Shown here one piece after another: positions 11,962-23,495 of a stretch of DNA of 64,000 bases. Position 1 is the stretch's first letter. Every line of letters begins with the position of its first letter. The stretch covers positions 14,447,963 through 14,511,962 of the forward strand of contig NC_060887.1 in the NCBI RefSeq assembly GCF_014805685.1. Direction: 5' to 3'. A model generated the notes under the pieces. The model saw nothing but the letters and a program-made list of their open reading frames with translations. It had not been told where the DNA came from and made no database searches. This DNA is from Silurus meridionalis (Eukaryota > Chordata > Actinopteri > Siluriformes > Siluridae). Position numbers and translations under genes: made by a program.

Positions 11962-12490
11962 TTGCAACAGGGGACAGGAGTTACACTTTTACTGTACTAT
12001 AATAGTGTCCTTTCATTTCCTGGTTGTTCATCCATATTTAGAAATTGTAAATTTGTGTTTTGCTCTGTTGCTAATTGAAGGTCCATGAGATTCACCTTTG
12101 ACCTGTTTTACAGAAATTCTGATGCCATTCACTCACCTTTATTCTTGAAAACTCATAAAGATTTATCTGCTTAATTTATCAATTTATCAAAAAAATGTTT
12201 AATAGAAATTTAAGGTCACAGATTATGACAACTGGTTTAATAATTATGCATTCAATGAATTAATACAATAAAATGATGCCTAGATGTTTTGGGGGTTGAG
12301 ACTATTGAGGTGAAACTAGTATAATATATTTTGATCAACATGACATAAACAACTGATAATGTAGGAAACAGCACACTGTACATCAATTAACAAAAGCATT
12401 TGCAATTTGATCAAAGCAAAAATTATTGCTTTTATGATGTGCACAAGTGACTAAAATGATGTGGAGGTTGAACAAGTAGTTTTGATCATT
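11962..12490 (+). repeat. diverged direct repeat, copy 1
   Basis: Shares ordered blocks with 12776-13270: acacttttactgta, ttcatttc-tggttgtt, tttgacctgtttta, atattttgatcaacatgaca, caatttgatcaaagcaa, attgcttttatgat and tgcaca-gtgactaaa. Spacing is about 815 bp and the copies are clearly old. No ORF or terminal repeats identified, so the family is unknown to me. Confidence 0.75.
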
Positions 12491-12500
12491 TCTTTTCATC

Positions 12501-12501
12501 T

Positions 12502-12577
<76 letters not shown>
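12501..12577. repeat. (CTTT)n microsatellite
   Basis: About 19 TTTC units lying between the two diverged direct repeats. Confidence 0.97.
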
Positions 12578-12775
12578 ATCCATTAGTTTTTTTTATTTGT
12601 CTTTGTCTTTATTCCTTCCCTCCATCTGTCCCTCTTTTACAAAGTTTTAATTTTCTTAATATATGAGAAAGACCTGTCACAATGTTATACATTTATATTA
12701 TTATAATTTTTATTATTATTACTATTATTATTAATTATTATTATTTAATTCCCTTATATTACAGTATTATTAAAT

Positions 12776-13270
12776 TTCCTGTCAGGATTCACACTTTTAC
12801 TGTACCGTACTAGTGTTCCTTCATTTCTTGGTTGTTTATCCACTTTAAGAAATTGTAATTCTGTGTTTTGTTTTGTCTGTACATGCCCGTCATTTAAAGG
12901 TTCAAAACATTTACTTTTGACCTGTTTTAGAGAACTAGTTGATCATTGGTTGATCTGATGCCGTACACTCCCCTAAATTTATGAAATACAAGATTCATCT
13001 GCATAATTCAATTATTTAGACATTTTGCATCCAATAACTTATGCCATGAGCTGATGTCTAACTGTTTTGAGGGCTGACTATTCAGGTGAAACCAGTATGA
13101 TATATTTTGATCAACATGACATTAACAACTGAAACAGCAGAAAATTGTACACAATCAATCAAATAAATGTAATGTAATGCGCAATTTGATCAAAGCAACG
13201 GGAATTGCTTTTATGATCTGCACAGGTGACTAAATGATATAAACAAGGTTGAACTATTAGTTTAGAAAAT
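12776..13270 (+). repeat. diverged direct repeat, copy 2
   Basis: Partner of 11962-12490 with the same block order. It may continue further right (to about 13500) into sequence that copy 1 lacks because the CTTT array and flank follow instead. Confidence 0.75.
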
Positions 13271-14760
13271 TTCATTTCTGTTCTAAGAAACGCTCCAAAG
13301 CAACTGAGAAAAACCGTAAAATTCATTTATGCCATACAAAAGAAATTCAGACTTGTGCATTTCAATCAGTGTTATCCAAAATGAAGTTTACATCAAGAAA
13401 TACTGAAACCATGCAATGTCATATTGACAACATGGCTAAATATTTTAACTACCTTGTTTGTAACAGTGACAAAAGGACTTGTTACTCTAATGGCAATGAT
13501 ATGCTTAATGACACAAATACTTTTGTTAATACTTTGTAAAATACTTTCACTAATCCAAAACATCTGATAAAACAGTAAACATCCCAGAACATACACATCT
13601 CCTTGCACATTCATATAAACCTGTGATTTGTAGATGCACTACGGTCAGAAATCGAACAAGTGTAGTGATGTAATACTCTGTCCAGCTACAACACACACCT
13701 ACACCCACACAAAAACACACATACAGTACTGTCAGGTTCACGCTGCCCAAAGCAAAGAGATGAAAGTGAGTGTTTACTCTCTATATTACACTCCACAACA
13801 TTTTGAACCCTAATGCTTTAAAAGAAAACCGGGCCACGTGCCAAATCCTCACTAAGTCCCTTGACCCCTATGGCTACGTGTCTGGACTAGCCGTTTTACA
13901 AGAATATATCATTTTATGTATACACAATATTATCACTGCACAGTGAATGGTTTTGGCAAAAGTCGCATCTCCCAAGTGTTCCCACTGGAACAGCAGTCAT
14001 ATTTACCAAAACTCGATAACACAGTATGAGTGTGGCCAGAATTTCTGACAGCCAGGTAATGCCATTGTTGGCCAAACCTTTGCCCATAATGCACTGCAAA
14101 TCACTGTGGGGCGATGGCTATTTCTGCTGCTACGTGTGACAATTATACTGTAGTACGCTTATATGAAAATTGAAAATACAGAATTAGGCTACCGGCCATG
14201 TTTATATAATTCTAGCTAGTTAGCTAATGCTAAAGGATACCCTCAGCTGTCATGCTAATAGTGGTTGATTCAATGATATTATGTGCTTTGTTCCATAATT
14301 AATTGTATATACTATACAGTATCTGTTTTGTTTCAAAAGCTACTTCCTGTCTAAATAACTTGTAGTTGTTAAAACAGTATGATTTTAGTACTTTGTATAT
14401 GATGTATATGATTTTTTCCTAATTTGTTTGCTAACTCATGTCTATCACATGACAGATACTTCAACAAAGACTAACTCAAAGACATGCAGATTTTATGTTT
14501 CACAGTGCTATCTGCTCTTTTCCTCATACACAGCCTCGCTGATGCTCATGATTCACTGTTTTAACTGTTGTGAAAAGATTAGTCTTGGCTTGGATTTGAG
14601 AGTGGGTAAGGAAATGTGTATCGTCTGGTGAACTACAATAGTGCATATAAAAAAAAAATCTTAATTTACTTGTTGTGAAAAAGCTGTAAATAAACATCTT
14701 GAAATATATTTCATGTTTTCTGAGATGATATTATCTTAATCAATATAATCTATAACTCCA
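13271..14760. other. intergenic DNA
   Basis: Unique, moderately AT-rich sequence. Short ORFs show no domain features. Nothing else recognisable. Confidence 0.5.
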
Positions 14761-15260
14761 TGCCTGCTCTAGGGCTGTGTTTCTTTCCACACTTCACACA
14801 CTACTGGCGTACCCTCCAGGACCACCCACATTGCTTCCTCCTTCAACTCCTCTTCTTCCTCCGCCTTCTCTTACTCAGAAGTGAGGGTAGAAATTCCTGC
14901 TTTGCCCCCGTTGTGGCCTAATGCAGATTAACAAATGATACGTGCTGAAATGTCGCTGCTACATCCTGCGGAAGCGCTTATCAACACACCTGCAGAAAAA
15001 CGGCTTTAAATCCGGGCTCAGCAACCTCAAACGCCCTTCGCTTCCCAGCATGTTCTACACCGGTCCCTCCACACAGGAATGCCAAAGAGAAATGAAGATG
15101 GCCACACCCGTTTAGTGACACGTGGCAGCTTCTAGTGTAATAAAGGAGAGGGTTTTGGAGAGCATGGGAAAAATCACCATCCTCAGGGTTCCAATTCTGA
15201 CAGCTGTTTTTAAACAGATCATTTTGTTTTATTCCGCATCTACCACCCTTCTTAAAAACT
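14761..15260. promoter_or_regulatory. candidate non-coding regulatory block
   Basis: GC-balanced unique DNA with little repeat content between AT-rich stretches. It includes taatgcagattaacaaatga and aagcgcttatcaacacacctg. No coding signal in any frame. The call rests on composition and on the known density of enhancers around irx genes. Confidence 0.3.
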
Positions 15261-15429
15261 GACCTGTTCATTTTTTTTTAAGAAAAACTAGCTAAAGCTC
15301 ATTTTATTAATCTGAGCTTGTGCTGTAAATTTGAGGGATTTGGTTTTGTGTCTTTGCTCGAAACATTGTATGGCTTCTGTATGAAAGAGACATTGGGACA
15401 TTGCCCCCTTGAGGGCATTTTAATGATAA

Positions 15430-15910
15430 ATTTGAGGCTGTCTTACTGCTACATGGTGGTGAGGGTATTGGTGATGGTAATGGTGGTGGTGTAAGTGGTT
15501 TTAGTGGTGAGGGTTGTATTGGTGAATTTTGGGATCATGTTGGTGGTGTTGATAGTGGTGTTGGTGATAATAGTGGTGTTGACAGTATTGGTAGTGAGGG
15601 TGATTGTGGTGGATGTTGGGATCATGGTGGTTATGGTGGCAGTGTTCAGGGTGGGGTTGATGGTGGCAGTTGTGATTGTAATGGTGTTGAGAGCGCTGCT
15701 GGTGGTGGTGTTGATAGTGTTGATGGTGTAGGCTTTGAGAGTTGTGCTGTTGGTGGTCTGAGGGTGGTAGTGGTGTTGGTGTTAATGCTGGTGGTGAGGA
15801 CAGCAGTCATGGAGGTTGGGAACATAGTGGTAATGGTGGTACTGTTAAGGGTTTGGTTGTTGGGGTAGTCGTGATTCAGTTGAGACTGTTGGTATTGGTT
15901 TGGGTGAAGG
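15430..15910. repeat. GTGGTG-rich degenerate minisatellite
   Basis: Runs of GTGGTGTTG, GTGATGGTGG and similar trinucleotide-like units on the plus strand. Frames read Val/Gly or Thr/Pro-rich low complexity and are not credible genes. Confidence 0.85.
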
Positions 15911-16009
15911 GGTATGAAGGAATGTGTTATAACAAGCTGTTTATAAGCTTTAGGTTTTAATGGAGAAGATTCAAACACTGACTGCAGTAACAGATACTAA
16001 ACATATGGA

Positions 16010-16441
16010 ATTGTGTCTTTCTTCTGTATCACTCTCTCTTTCTTACTTTCTGAATCCTTTTCTGTCTTTCTTTCTCTGTCTATATTCCATCTGTCTGTCT
16101 GTATTTGTTTTACTGTTTCTTCAGCTCATCTTTCTATTTCTGACCTACTTCATATGTCTATCATATGGCTCATAGGCTCTCAGTCTGTCTCTCTGACTAA
16201 TTTCTCCAATATTACTTTCAGATTTCCTTTTATTCTTTCTGTCTTACTTATCAAAGTTTCTATCTTTGCATACTCCATCTCAATATCTCCCTATATTATT
16301 CTATTTGTCTACATCTCTTTCTCTTTTTTGTCTACTTTATTTTGTTCGGTCTCCAATCCAATCCAATCAGTCTGTATTTCTGTCTCTCTTTGTGTCTTTT
16401 TCTGTCCACATTTGTATCTGTCCTGCCCATTTCTGATTTAT

Positions 16442-16487
<46 letters not shown>

Positions 16488-16600
16488 CCTCAACATTTTT
16501 CAACACAATAGTCTTTCTCTCCTTATCCTAGTACTTTATTTTTCTGTGTTTCTCTGTCTTATTCTTTCTCCCTCTTGTCTGCTCAGACTGTATAGAAATC
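16010..16600. repeat. pyrimidine-rich (TCT/TTTC) degenerate tract
   Basis: About 590 bp strongly strand-asymmetric C/T sequence with a perfect CT array at 16448-16484. The Ser/Leu-rich ORFs across it are by-products of composition. Confidence 0.85.
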
Positions 16601-17033
16601 CACCGCATTTCTGTAATTTTGTGTTTGATATTCACAAGAGACAGTGAGATGATATCGTCCCCTTCTGCACTGGACGTGTGTTCAGGGGCCCGCACCGTGA
16701 CCATCACTATAATCTGATGTGACATACTCTCTCACACACACACCCTAACACACAAACTGAAAAAAAAGTGTTGCTGATTTCTTTCCTCAAGGATCTCCAT
16801 ATCCCACTGTTATGGTTTCTGTGCCGATGGGGACATTAAATGTGTCCAAAATGGCAAAAAAAGAAAAACTCCTGGGCTCATTATTTTATATGCTTTTGAT
16901 GTTGCCTCAACTCTCGATGTCAAAAACGCTTAAGCTTCTGTGTTGGGGAAAAAAATGCTTTAACAACTGTAATTAAATCATTAAATTCTTGTCTACGCTT
17001 CACAGAGTGTGGAGAAAATTAACTCACCCCCCC

Positions 17034-17036
<3 letters not shown>
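16601..17036. other. intergenic DNA with a possible conserved block
   Basis: The stretch 16605-16725 is GC-balanced unique DNA (gtaattttgtgtttgatatt, gagatgatatcgtcccc) that could be regulatory. The remainder is unremarkable. Confidence 0.35.

Positions 17037-17092
<56 letters not shown>
17037..17092. repeat. (CA)n microsatellite
   Basis: About 28 CA units immediately left of the candidate enhancer at 17100. Confidence 0.97.
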
Positions 17093-17094
<2 letters not shown>

Positions 17095-17099
17095 GTCTG

Positions 17100-17510
17100 T
17101 TCTCTACTTGAACATGAAATAATGATTTGGGCTCATATAATTACAAAGCCCAACATCTGATAGAGTCAGCATCCGGCGGGGATTATCACACGCCAGAGCA
17201 TTAGACCTCATTACCAGCTCCGGCTGCAGAATTATTACATCTTGTAATTGGACGGTAAGATTTATCCGCCGATCGCAAGGCCGCGAGATCGTAATTACAG
17301 GCTTCGCTGCGTCGCTACTTATCATCGCCTCGGCACTGAGGTGGGGTTTGGGGGGAAACAAAACGGAGTGAGCGTTTCATTAACCTATCCGGCTTATCGT
17401 GGGAAAAGAACCGTAACGCTTATTCACGTTAGTGTTAGCATAAACAACGACAGCTTTTTCTGCAGTGATCGAAATGTGTCAAAAATCACGCATCTTATTT
17501 AACCTCCATC
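17100..17510. promoter_or_regulatory. candidate enhancer with clustered homeodomain sites
   Basis: Repeat-free, GC-balanced block. It contains ataattacaaa, ggattatcac (as gggattatcaca), cttgtaattgg and tcgtaattacagg, that is several TAATTA or TAAT-type cores and a GGATTA core within 200 bp, plus a CATCTG E-box. Stops occur in all frames. Its look is typical of conserved elements in Irx gene deserts, but no conservation test was possible. Confidence 0.42.
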
Positions 17511-17659
17511 ATCTACCAGCATTAGGATAGGAATGTACCTTTGTGTGTGTGTTTTGTGTATGTTTTAATGCTGATTAGCTGAGACTCAAAATCTGATAAA
17601 TTGTGACAGTGTTTGCTTACATTGATAATATGAAAAAAAAAAAAAACCTGCCAACCTGT

Positions 17660-17970
17660 CTTATTCTCTGTCTGTCTGTCTGTCCGTCCGTCTGTCTGTC
17701 TGTCTGTCAACCTGTCTCATGCAATGTCTCTGTGTCCGTCTCTTAGTCACACTGTCTCATACAATGTTTGTCTGTCTATCTATCTGTCCGTTGTTCTGCC
17801 ATCCTGTCTCATTCTCTGCTTGTGTCTGCTCTGTGCCTGTTTGTCCGTCTGTCTGTCTGTGTGTCTGTTGCGAAGTCTCATTCTGTGTCTGTTTGTCTGT
17901 CAGGTGTGTCTGTCGCAAAGTCTCATTCTGTGTCTGTTTGTCTGTGTGTCTGTAGCAAAGTCTAATTTTG

Positions 17971-18015
<45 letters not shown>

Positions 18016-18086
18016 TTCTGTCTGTCTGTCTGTCTGTCTGTCGCCAAGCCTAATTCTCTGCCTGTCCATCAATGTTTCTAATTCAA

Positions 18087-18123
<37 letters not shown>

Positions 18124-18560
18124 TGTAGTCACTCTGTCTCATTCTCTGTCTCTTTTACTGTTAGTCTTTATGTCTGTCTTTCTATCACATTGTCTCATTC
18201 TCTGTCTGTTTGTCTCTCTGTCAATCCATCTCTTTCTCCATCTGTATGTCTGTCACCCTGTCTTATTTTCTATTTGTCTCTATGTCTGTCTGTCTCTTTA
18301 TCATCTTGTCTCATTCTCTGTCTGTTTGTTTTTTCTATCTACCTCTCTCTGACTCAGTCACCCTGCTGTCTTTTCTGTTTACTACTCTGTATAACCCTGT
18401 CTTTCTCTGTGTCAGTGTCTCCTACTCTGCCTGTCTTTCCATCTTTGACCAAGTATCCATTACTGTATCTGTCTGTCTCTCTGTTGCTCTGTCTCTTTTT
18501 TGGCCTGTCTCTCACTCTCTGCTACCTTATTTCTCTGTTTCTCAAAAAAATAGAAAAGAA
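17660..18560. repeat. (TCTG)n tetranucleotide array with higher-order structure
   Basis: Almost 900 bp built from TCTG/TGTC units. Phrases such as gtcgcaaagtctcattctgt recur about every 55-60 bp at 17868-17965, then pure TCTG arrays at 17970-18040 and 18088-18122. Cys/Leu/Ser and Arg/Gln/Thr ORFs here are artefacts. Confidence 0.93.
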
Positions 18561-20330
18561 AACTCTGCCTTTTCAAACACCAGACATAAAATAACCTTCA
18601 TTATACAAGAACACTGCAGGATCGATCCTGATTTTTTACACAAAGAAAGAGAGAGAATGAGATACAGCAAAAGAGAGAGTGGGAAAGTAAGACAGGGAGA
18701 GGGGATGTGAAGAGGATTTGTAGGGGTTGAAATAAAATTGTTCAATTACAGAGCAAACAGCACTTCTTCTTGCTGTAACAGGAGATTTCACGCTGCTGCT
18801 CCGTGTTGGGCCGGACCACATGAGCACAGCTAATGCTAGCGTTAGCGCTCTCCAATCATCTGCCTTGCTACCTCCAAATGGAGTTGTTATTGAACTTCAT
18901 TGTTCGAAGCCTGCTGTAGTTATTTATTTATTTATTTTTCCTCATGGCCTGATACAAAGCTGGAGGTCATGACCTTTCGGGTCTCTGGCTGTTGGTTTGA
19001 GGGCATCAAGGTGTAAGTGAATGCGACACATCGGGTTTAAGCACACTAACTCGCTTCATAGATGTTGACAGTTTAATAAGTGGAGGAGTTTGGCTCCAGC
19101 TCCAAGCGTGATACCAGACGCTCACAGTTCAAATCTAACAGCAGCTGGAGCACAGAAATCAATCTGTATCATCTCTCTGAGTTAACACAATATTTATTCT
19201 GGACACATATGGAATAAAAAACAATCATTCCAATACTGACGAACACATACAGGATGTAAAATATTGAATTACAATTATTGTTATAGAATATCACTGATAA
19301 ATTACCAGAAGCCAAATTTTTTTCAATATTTCTTTCTTTTTTTATTTAGAAACAAGAATATAATCTACTACTTTTTTAAAAACCATGCTCTAACAACTTT
19401 TTTTATAAAAAAAAAAAAAAAATTAAAATCTAGAGTAAGTTCATAGTGTGTGCAAGACAAACAAAAAAAACATAAAGGGTAATACATAAATATGTCATCC
19501 ATGGTGTATTAAATTTCCTAGCATATTTGCATGCAAAATATACATTTTAACATGGAATATTGTAAGACCTATAAGAATTAGAAGTAGATGGCCATTTTGG
19601 ACAGACAAAAACAAAACATCTGTCATCAGTTTCTAGATTTATTTTAGGCTTGACATGAGTGACTGTTTAGTTTAAATCCTCACTTGTCACAGTTAAGAAA
19701 TTATTAAAAGATACATTTTCAGGTTACTTGTACTGTATTAGGAAGTACTCTTGAACTTTAAGTTAAATGACCACTTTCAAGAGTTAATCATCTGTAAAAG
19801 CTAAAATTTCTAAAAGTTTAGTTTATAAGATCTGTAGATTTTACCAAAAGTCAAGCGATGCATTAGATAAATCAGCAATGTTATATAGCTCAAGAGCACT
19901 TGCATTGTTTGCTATGAATGATAGGAAATGTCTTTCTCCCTCTTAAACCCATCCACTCAATGTCCCCTCATTGCCTGAGACAACATTTGGCCAACAATGT
20001 CAAACGGGTCGAGAGGGGGGACGACGAAAAGGAGCCCTCGAAACCCCCATGGGGGACAGAGAAGGAACAAAAGCCGCCCTTCTGCTAATTGACTGCAAAA
20101 TTAGCCAAGATCTCTCTCGGGAGACGAATAAGACGGCACCAGATGGAGCCGGATGGAGAGGACGAGTGGACGCAGAAGATGCCCGATATTACGGGTCACA
20201 ACTTCCACCTGTTTAACAGGACACAACCCGGGTGGCAGGATTTAAAGGTCAGAAACCACCAGAGACTTTTTTTCAAAGAAATTTACTTTAATATATAGAT
20301 ATAAAATATATAGATAAAAAACCAAAATCT
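18561..20330. other. intergenic DNA with candidate regulatory stretches
   Basis: Mostly unique AT-rich DNA. The stretches 18780-18850 and particularly 19940-20250 are GC-balanced and repeat-free (ttctgctaattgactgcaaa, aaattagccaagatctctc) and could be conserved non-coding elements. An ORF at 19971-20216 lies here but its protein has no recognisable domain. Confidence 0.4.
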
Positions 20331-20331
20331 A

Positions 20332-20335
<4 letters not shown>

Positions 20336-20408
<73 letters not shown>
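20336..20408. repeat. (TA)n microsatellite
   Basis: About 36 TA units. Confidence 0.97.
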
Positions 20409-20410
<2 letters not shown>

Positions 20411-20759
20411 GTTTTATAAATATATTTATAATATAACATAAAACAGTTACAGTTATTTTATGTTATTTTATTTGTTTTGAATATTTCTGTCTACAGATTG
20501 CTCTGTAGCTTTCAGTTTGCTGTTCTCTCCATGCTTTCACCTGTCTGGAGTAAATAAATCTTTTTTTGACCATAAAATATTCAACGAAGGGGGTGGAGAA
20601 TTTTTTTGTACATTTTCCTGCCACAGCAGTCTGTTCTGTATAAACCCCCCTCAGTGCGCTCCGGTTTCTTATAGTGTCGAGTTACACTTGTATCGCTGTC
20701 GCTGGCATATGGCGTTTTAGGATGATAACATTTGGCCAAGCAAGTTTTGACAGAAGCTG

Positions 20760-20762
<3 letters not shown>

Positions 20763-20819
<57 letters not shown>

Positions 20820-20893
20820 TACAGCCACCAGGGGCCCGAAAATCATGATGCCATTTCACTGGTTAATAATGGCACTGGCTGACTGAGCTAATT

Positions 20894-20949
<56 letters not shown>

Positions 20950-20990
20950 TGTGTGTGTCTGTGTGTGTGGGTGAGTGTGTGCATGTGAGC
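20763..20990. repeat. (CA)n and (GT)n microsatellite pair
   Basis: CA 20763-20814 and GT 20900-20968 with imperfect units to about 20990. They flank about 85 bp of unique sequence as an inverted pair. Confidence 0.96.
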
Positions 20991-21039
20991 TTACTTCCAC
21001 TCACACTCTTTCACCTAATCACATCATTTAATTAAAGAC

Positions 21040-21105
21040 TTCCTTTTAGCTCGATGATTAATGACCTGAAGGTTGTGAGTGCAAATCTCAGAATTCCAGG
21101 AAAGA
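21040..21105 (+). repeat. tRNA-like SINE head remnant
   Basis: ttagctcgatgattaatgac resembles an A box and gttgtgagtgcaaatctcag a B box, at roughly tRNA spacing. It directly precedes the minisatellite, so the array may have grown from the body of a SINE (inference). Confidence 0.4.
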
Positions 21106-21344
21106 GGCAGGGTCTATGCGGTTACTGATTGCAGTTAAAAAATGTGGGGCCTCTGTGTGTACTGACTACATTTAAAAAGGGGGGCTCTTTACTGTATGTA
21201 CTTACTACAGTTAAAAAAGGCAGGGCCTCTGTGTGTATTGACTACAGTTAAAAAGGCAGGGCCTCTGTGTGTACTAACTACAGTTAAAAAAGGGGGCTCT
21301 GTATGTCCCGACTACAGTTAAAAAGGCAGGGCCTCTGTGTGTGG
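21106..21344 (+). repeat. 37-bp minisatellite, left block
   Basis: About 6.5 units of the form ggcagggcctctgtgtgtac followed by tgactacagttaaaaa, starting near 21106, 21146, 21182, 21219, 21256, 21293 and 21326. The last unit is cut by the LINE at 21345. Confidence 0.9.
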
Positions 21345-22615
21345 TCAAGTAAAGTCTAGAAGCTTTTATTGTCACTTGAACACAGTACACAGCGAAATGA
21401 GAAAACAATCTTTCAGAACCCTGGTGCTACATTTAACAACATAAAGCTACATAACAGAAAACACAGAGCTAAGGACTAGTAAGTGTCCTCACCACATAAA
21501 GTGCATCATGTGCAACCTGGTGCAAACAGTGCTAAACAGACAGTGCAAAGACAACACAAGACAGAGTAAGACAACACAAGACAAATTCACAAAACACAAA
21601 ATAGTGCTGCCAGTAAACCTCATGTTTATCACACAGTGCAGTGTGCGGAGAGAACTGAGTACAGGACGGTACCTTGTAATTAAACAAAATGTAAACAAAA
21701 GCAGCAGTCAAAAAGATGTGCAAAAACAGCATGTAAACAATATGAAGACTGAAGACATGGATGTGTGAAGTGATTACAAGTGTGTGTTGAGTCCGGGTTG
21801 TACATATCAGTCACAGAGTTGAGTGTGTGTGTGTGCATGAGTTTCAGTTCAGTTCTGTTTTGAGAAGCATGATGGCTTGAGGGAAAAAACTGTTGCACAG
21901 TCTGGATGTGGCGGCCCGAATGCTTTGGAACCTCTTTCCTGATGACAGGAGGGTGAAGAGTGTGTGTGACGGGTGTGTGGGGTCGTCTACAATGCTGTTG
22001 GCTTTGCGGATGCAGTGTGTTGTGTATATGTCCGTGATAGAGGGGAGAGAGACTCTGATGATCTTCTCAGCTGTCCTCACTATCCTCTTTAGGGTCTTGC
22101 GATCCGAGATGGTGCAGTTCCCAAACCAGGCAGTGATGCAGCTGCTCAGGATGCTCTCAATGGTCCCTCTGTAGAATGTGGTCAGGATAGGGGGAGGGAG
22201 ATGGGCTTTCCTCCGCCTTCTCAGGAAGTGGAGATGCTGCTGGGCTTTCTTGGTGATGGAGCTGGTGTTGAGTGACGAAGTGAAGTTCTCTGCCAGATGA
22301 ACACCAAGGAATTTGGTGCTCTTGATGATCTCCATGGAGGATCTATTGATGATCAGTGGAGAGTGGTTGCTCTGTGTTCTCCTGAAGTCAACAACCATCT
22401 CTTAAGTTTTGTCAACGTTCAAAGACAGGTTGTTCACTCCACACCAGGCTGTTACCTGTTGCACCTCTTCTCTGTATGCTGATTAATCGTTCTTGCTGAT
22501 GAGACCCACCACGGTCGTGTCATCGGCTAACTTGACGATGTGAATCTAACTTTGCATTGCTACACAGTCGTAAGTCAGCAGAGTGAATAGCAGTGGACTG
22601 AGCACTGAACACAGA
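21345..22615 (-). mobile_element. L2/CR1-type LINE, 5'-truncated copy
   Basis: 3' end on the left (complement of a tail with ttattgtcacttgaac and a cactttatgtgg block), then a CA-rich 3' UTR, then the C-terminal half of a reverse transcriptase reading leftwards. It closely matches the LINE at 51006-53533 over the RT and 3' UTR. It sits inside the minisatellite, whose units continue on both sides. Confidence 0.88.
21844..22540 (-). pseudogene. LINE reverse transcriptase C-terminal fragment
   Basis: Reads ...LADD(T)TTVVGLIS, a stop, then WCGVNNLSLNVDKT, another stop, and an open stretch of 184 residues from MVVDFRRTQ through [35 protein letters not shown] to SFFPQAIMLLKTELN. The active-site motif reads LADD instead of FADD, and stops separate it from the rest. 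Endonuclease and RT N-terminus are absent. Confidence 0.85.
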
Positions 22616-22807
22616 GTAATGTATGACAGTGAAGGAGGTGAGGCCTCTGTGTATATTGGCCACAGAGAAGGAGGTGGAGTCTTTGTGTGTATTGGCTTCA
22701 GTGGAGGACCAAGGCCTCTGAGTGTATTGCCAACAATGAGGGAGTTGTGACCTCTATGTATATCAGTTACAGTTAAGGGAGCTTTAACTGTGTGTACATC
22801 AATTACA
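22616..22807 (+). repeat. 37-43-bp minisatellite, middle block
   Basis: About 4.5 diverged units of the same theme as 21106-21344 (gtgaggcctctgtgtatatt, ggagtctttgtgtgtattgg, gttgtgacctctatgtatat), resuming right after the LINE. Confidence 0.8.
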
Positions 22808-23080
22808 TTGACAGATATGTGAAGAATATAGGAAGAAGAATAGCCTTTATTTGTCACATATACATTACAGCACAGTGAACTTCTTTTCTTCACATACCCC
22901 AGCTTGTTTGGAACCTGGGGTCAGAGCACAGGGTCAGCCATGATACAGTGCCCCTGGAGCATAGAGGGTTAAGGGCCTTGCTCAAGACCTGAGGAGTGGC
23001 AGCTTGGCGATACCAGTGCTTGAATTCTCAACCTTCTGATTAGTAACCCAGCACCTAAACCACTGAGCTACCAGTCCCCC
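22808..23080 (-). mobile_element. tRNA-derived SINE
   Basis: On the minus strand a perfect A box TAGCTCAGTGG (23070-23060) is followed by a B-box-like GGTTGAGAATTCA (23033-23021). A body with a cttgagcaaggcccttaacc block and a tail gacaaataaaggctattctt follow. Orientation and length (about 270 bp) are typical of teleost tRNA SINEs. Confidence 0.8.
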
Positions 23081-23094
23081 AGTGTGGCCAGTGT

Positions 23095-23330
23095 AAATCA
23101 GTTGCAGTGCATTAACATTTACATTTGGCAGACAAACTTAATGAGAGTGACTTACAATTATCTAATTTATATAAATGATTTGTTGTGGGTTAGGGACCTT
23201 GCTCAAGGTCCTTGCCCAAAAATATATAGCATGATGGTACTGCTATTTGAACTTATGACCTGCCAATCAGAAGCCAAACATCTTAATCACTTAGCTACCA
23301 CTTTCCTAACCACTGAATCACCATGCAGGA
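23095..23330 (-). mobile_element. second, related SINE copy
   Basis: Plus-strand order: aacatttacatttggcagac, gtgacttacaattatctaat, accttgctcaaggtcc, tgaacttatgacc, aatcacttagctacca. This matches the fragments in irx1 intron 1. The A box is weak (complement TAGCTAAGTG). Confidence 0.72.
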
Positions 23331-23334
23331 AGCC

Positions 23335-23495
23335 TGGCCTCTGTGTACATAAGATACATTAAGAAGGCATCGCCTCTGTAAATTGGTTACAGTGAAGGAA
23401 TTGTGGATTCTGTGTGTATCATTTACAGTAGGGGGGCTTAGAGTCTGTGTACTGGTTATAGCCTTTGTGGACATCATTTACAGTGAAGTAGGTAA
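23335..23495 (+). repeat. minisatellite, right block
   Basis: Four further diverged units (tggcctctgtgtacataaga, catcgcctctgtaaattggt, ttgtggattctgtgtgtatc, gcttagagtctgtgtactgg) of the array begun at 21106. Confidence 0.7.

Noticed and set aside
15495..15978. Val-rich and Thr/Pro-rich ORFs on both strands
   Set aside because: By-product of the GTGGTG minisatellite.
16013..18710. Ser/Leu/Cys-rich ORFs up to 172 codons
   Set aside because: By-product of pyrimidine-rich and TCTG arrays.
19971..20216. 81-codon ORF in a GC-balanced block
   Set aside because: No domain or family features; the block looks more like non-coding conserved DNA.
21106..21344. Regular spaced repeats considered as a CRISPR array
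   Set aside because: Head-to-tail minisatellite without unique spacers, in a vertebrate genome.
23020..23072. A/B-box pair considered as a tRNA gene
   Set aside because: No cloverleaf or acceptor stem closes; it is the head of a SINE.
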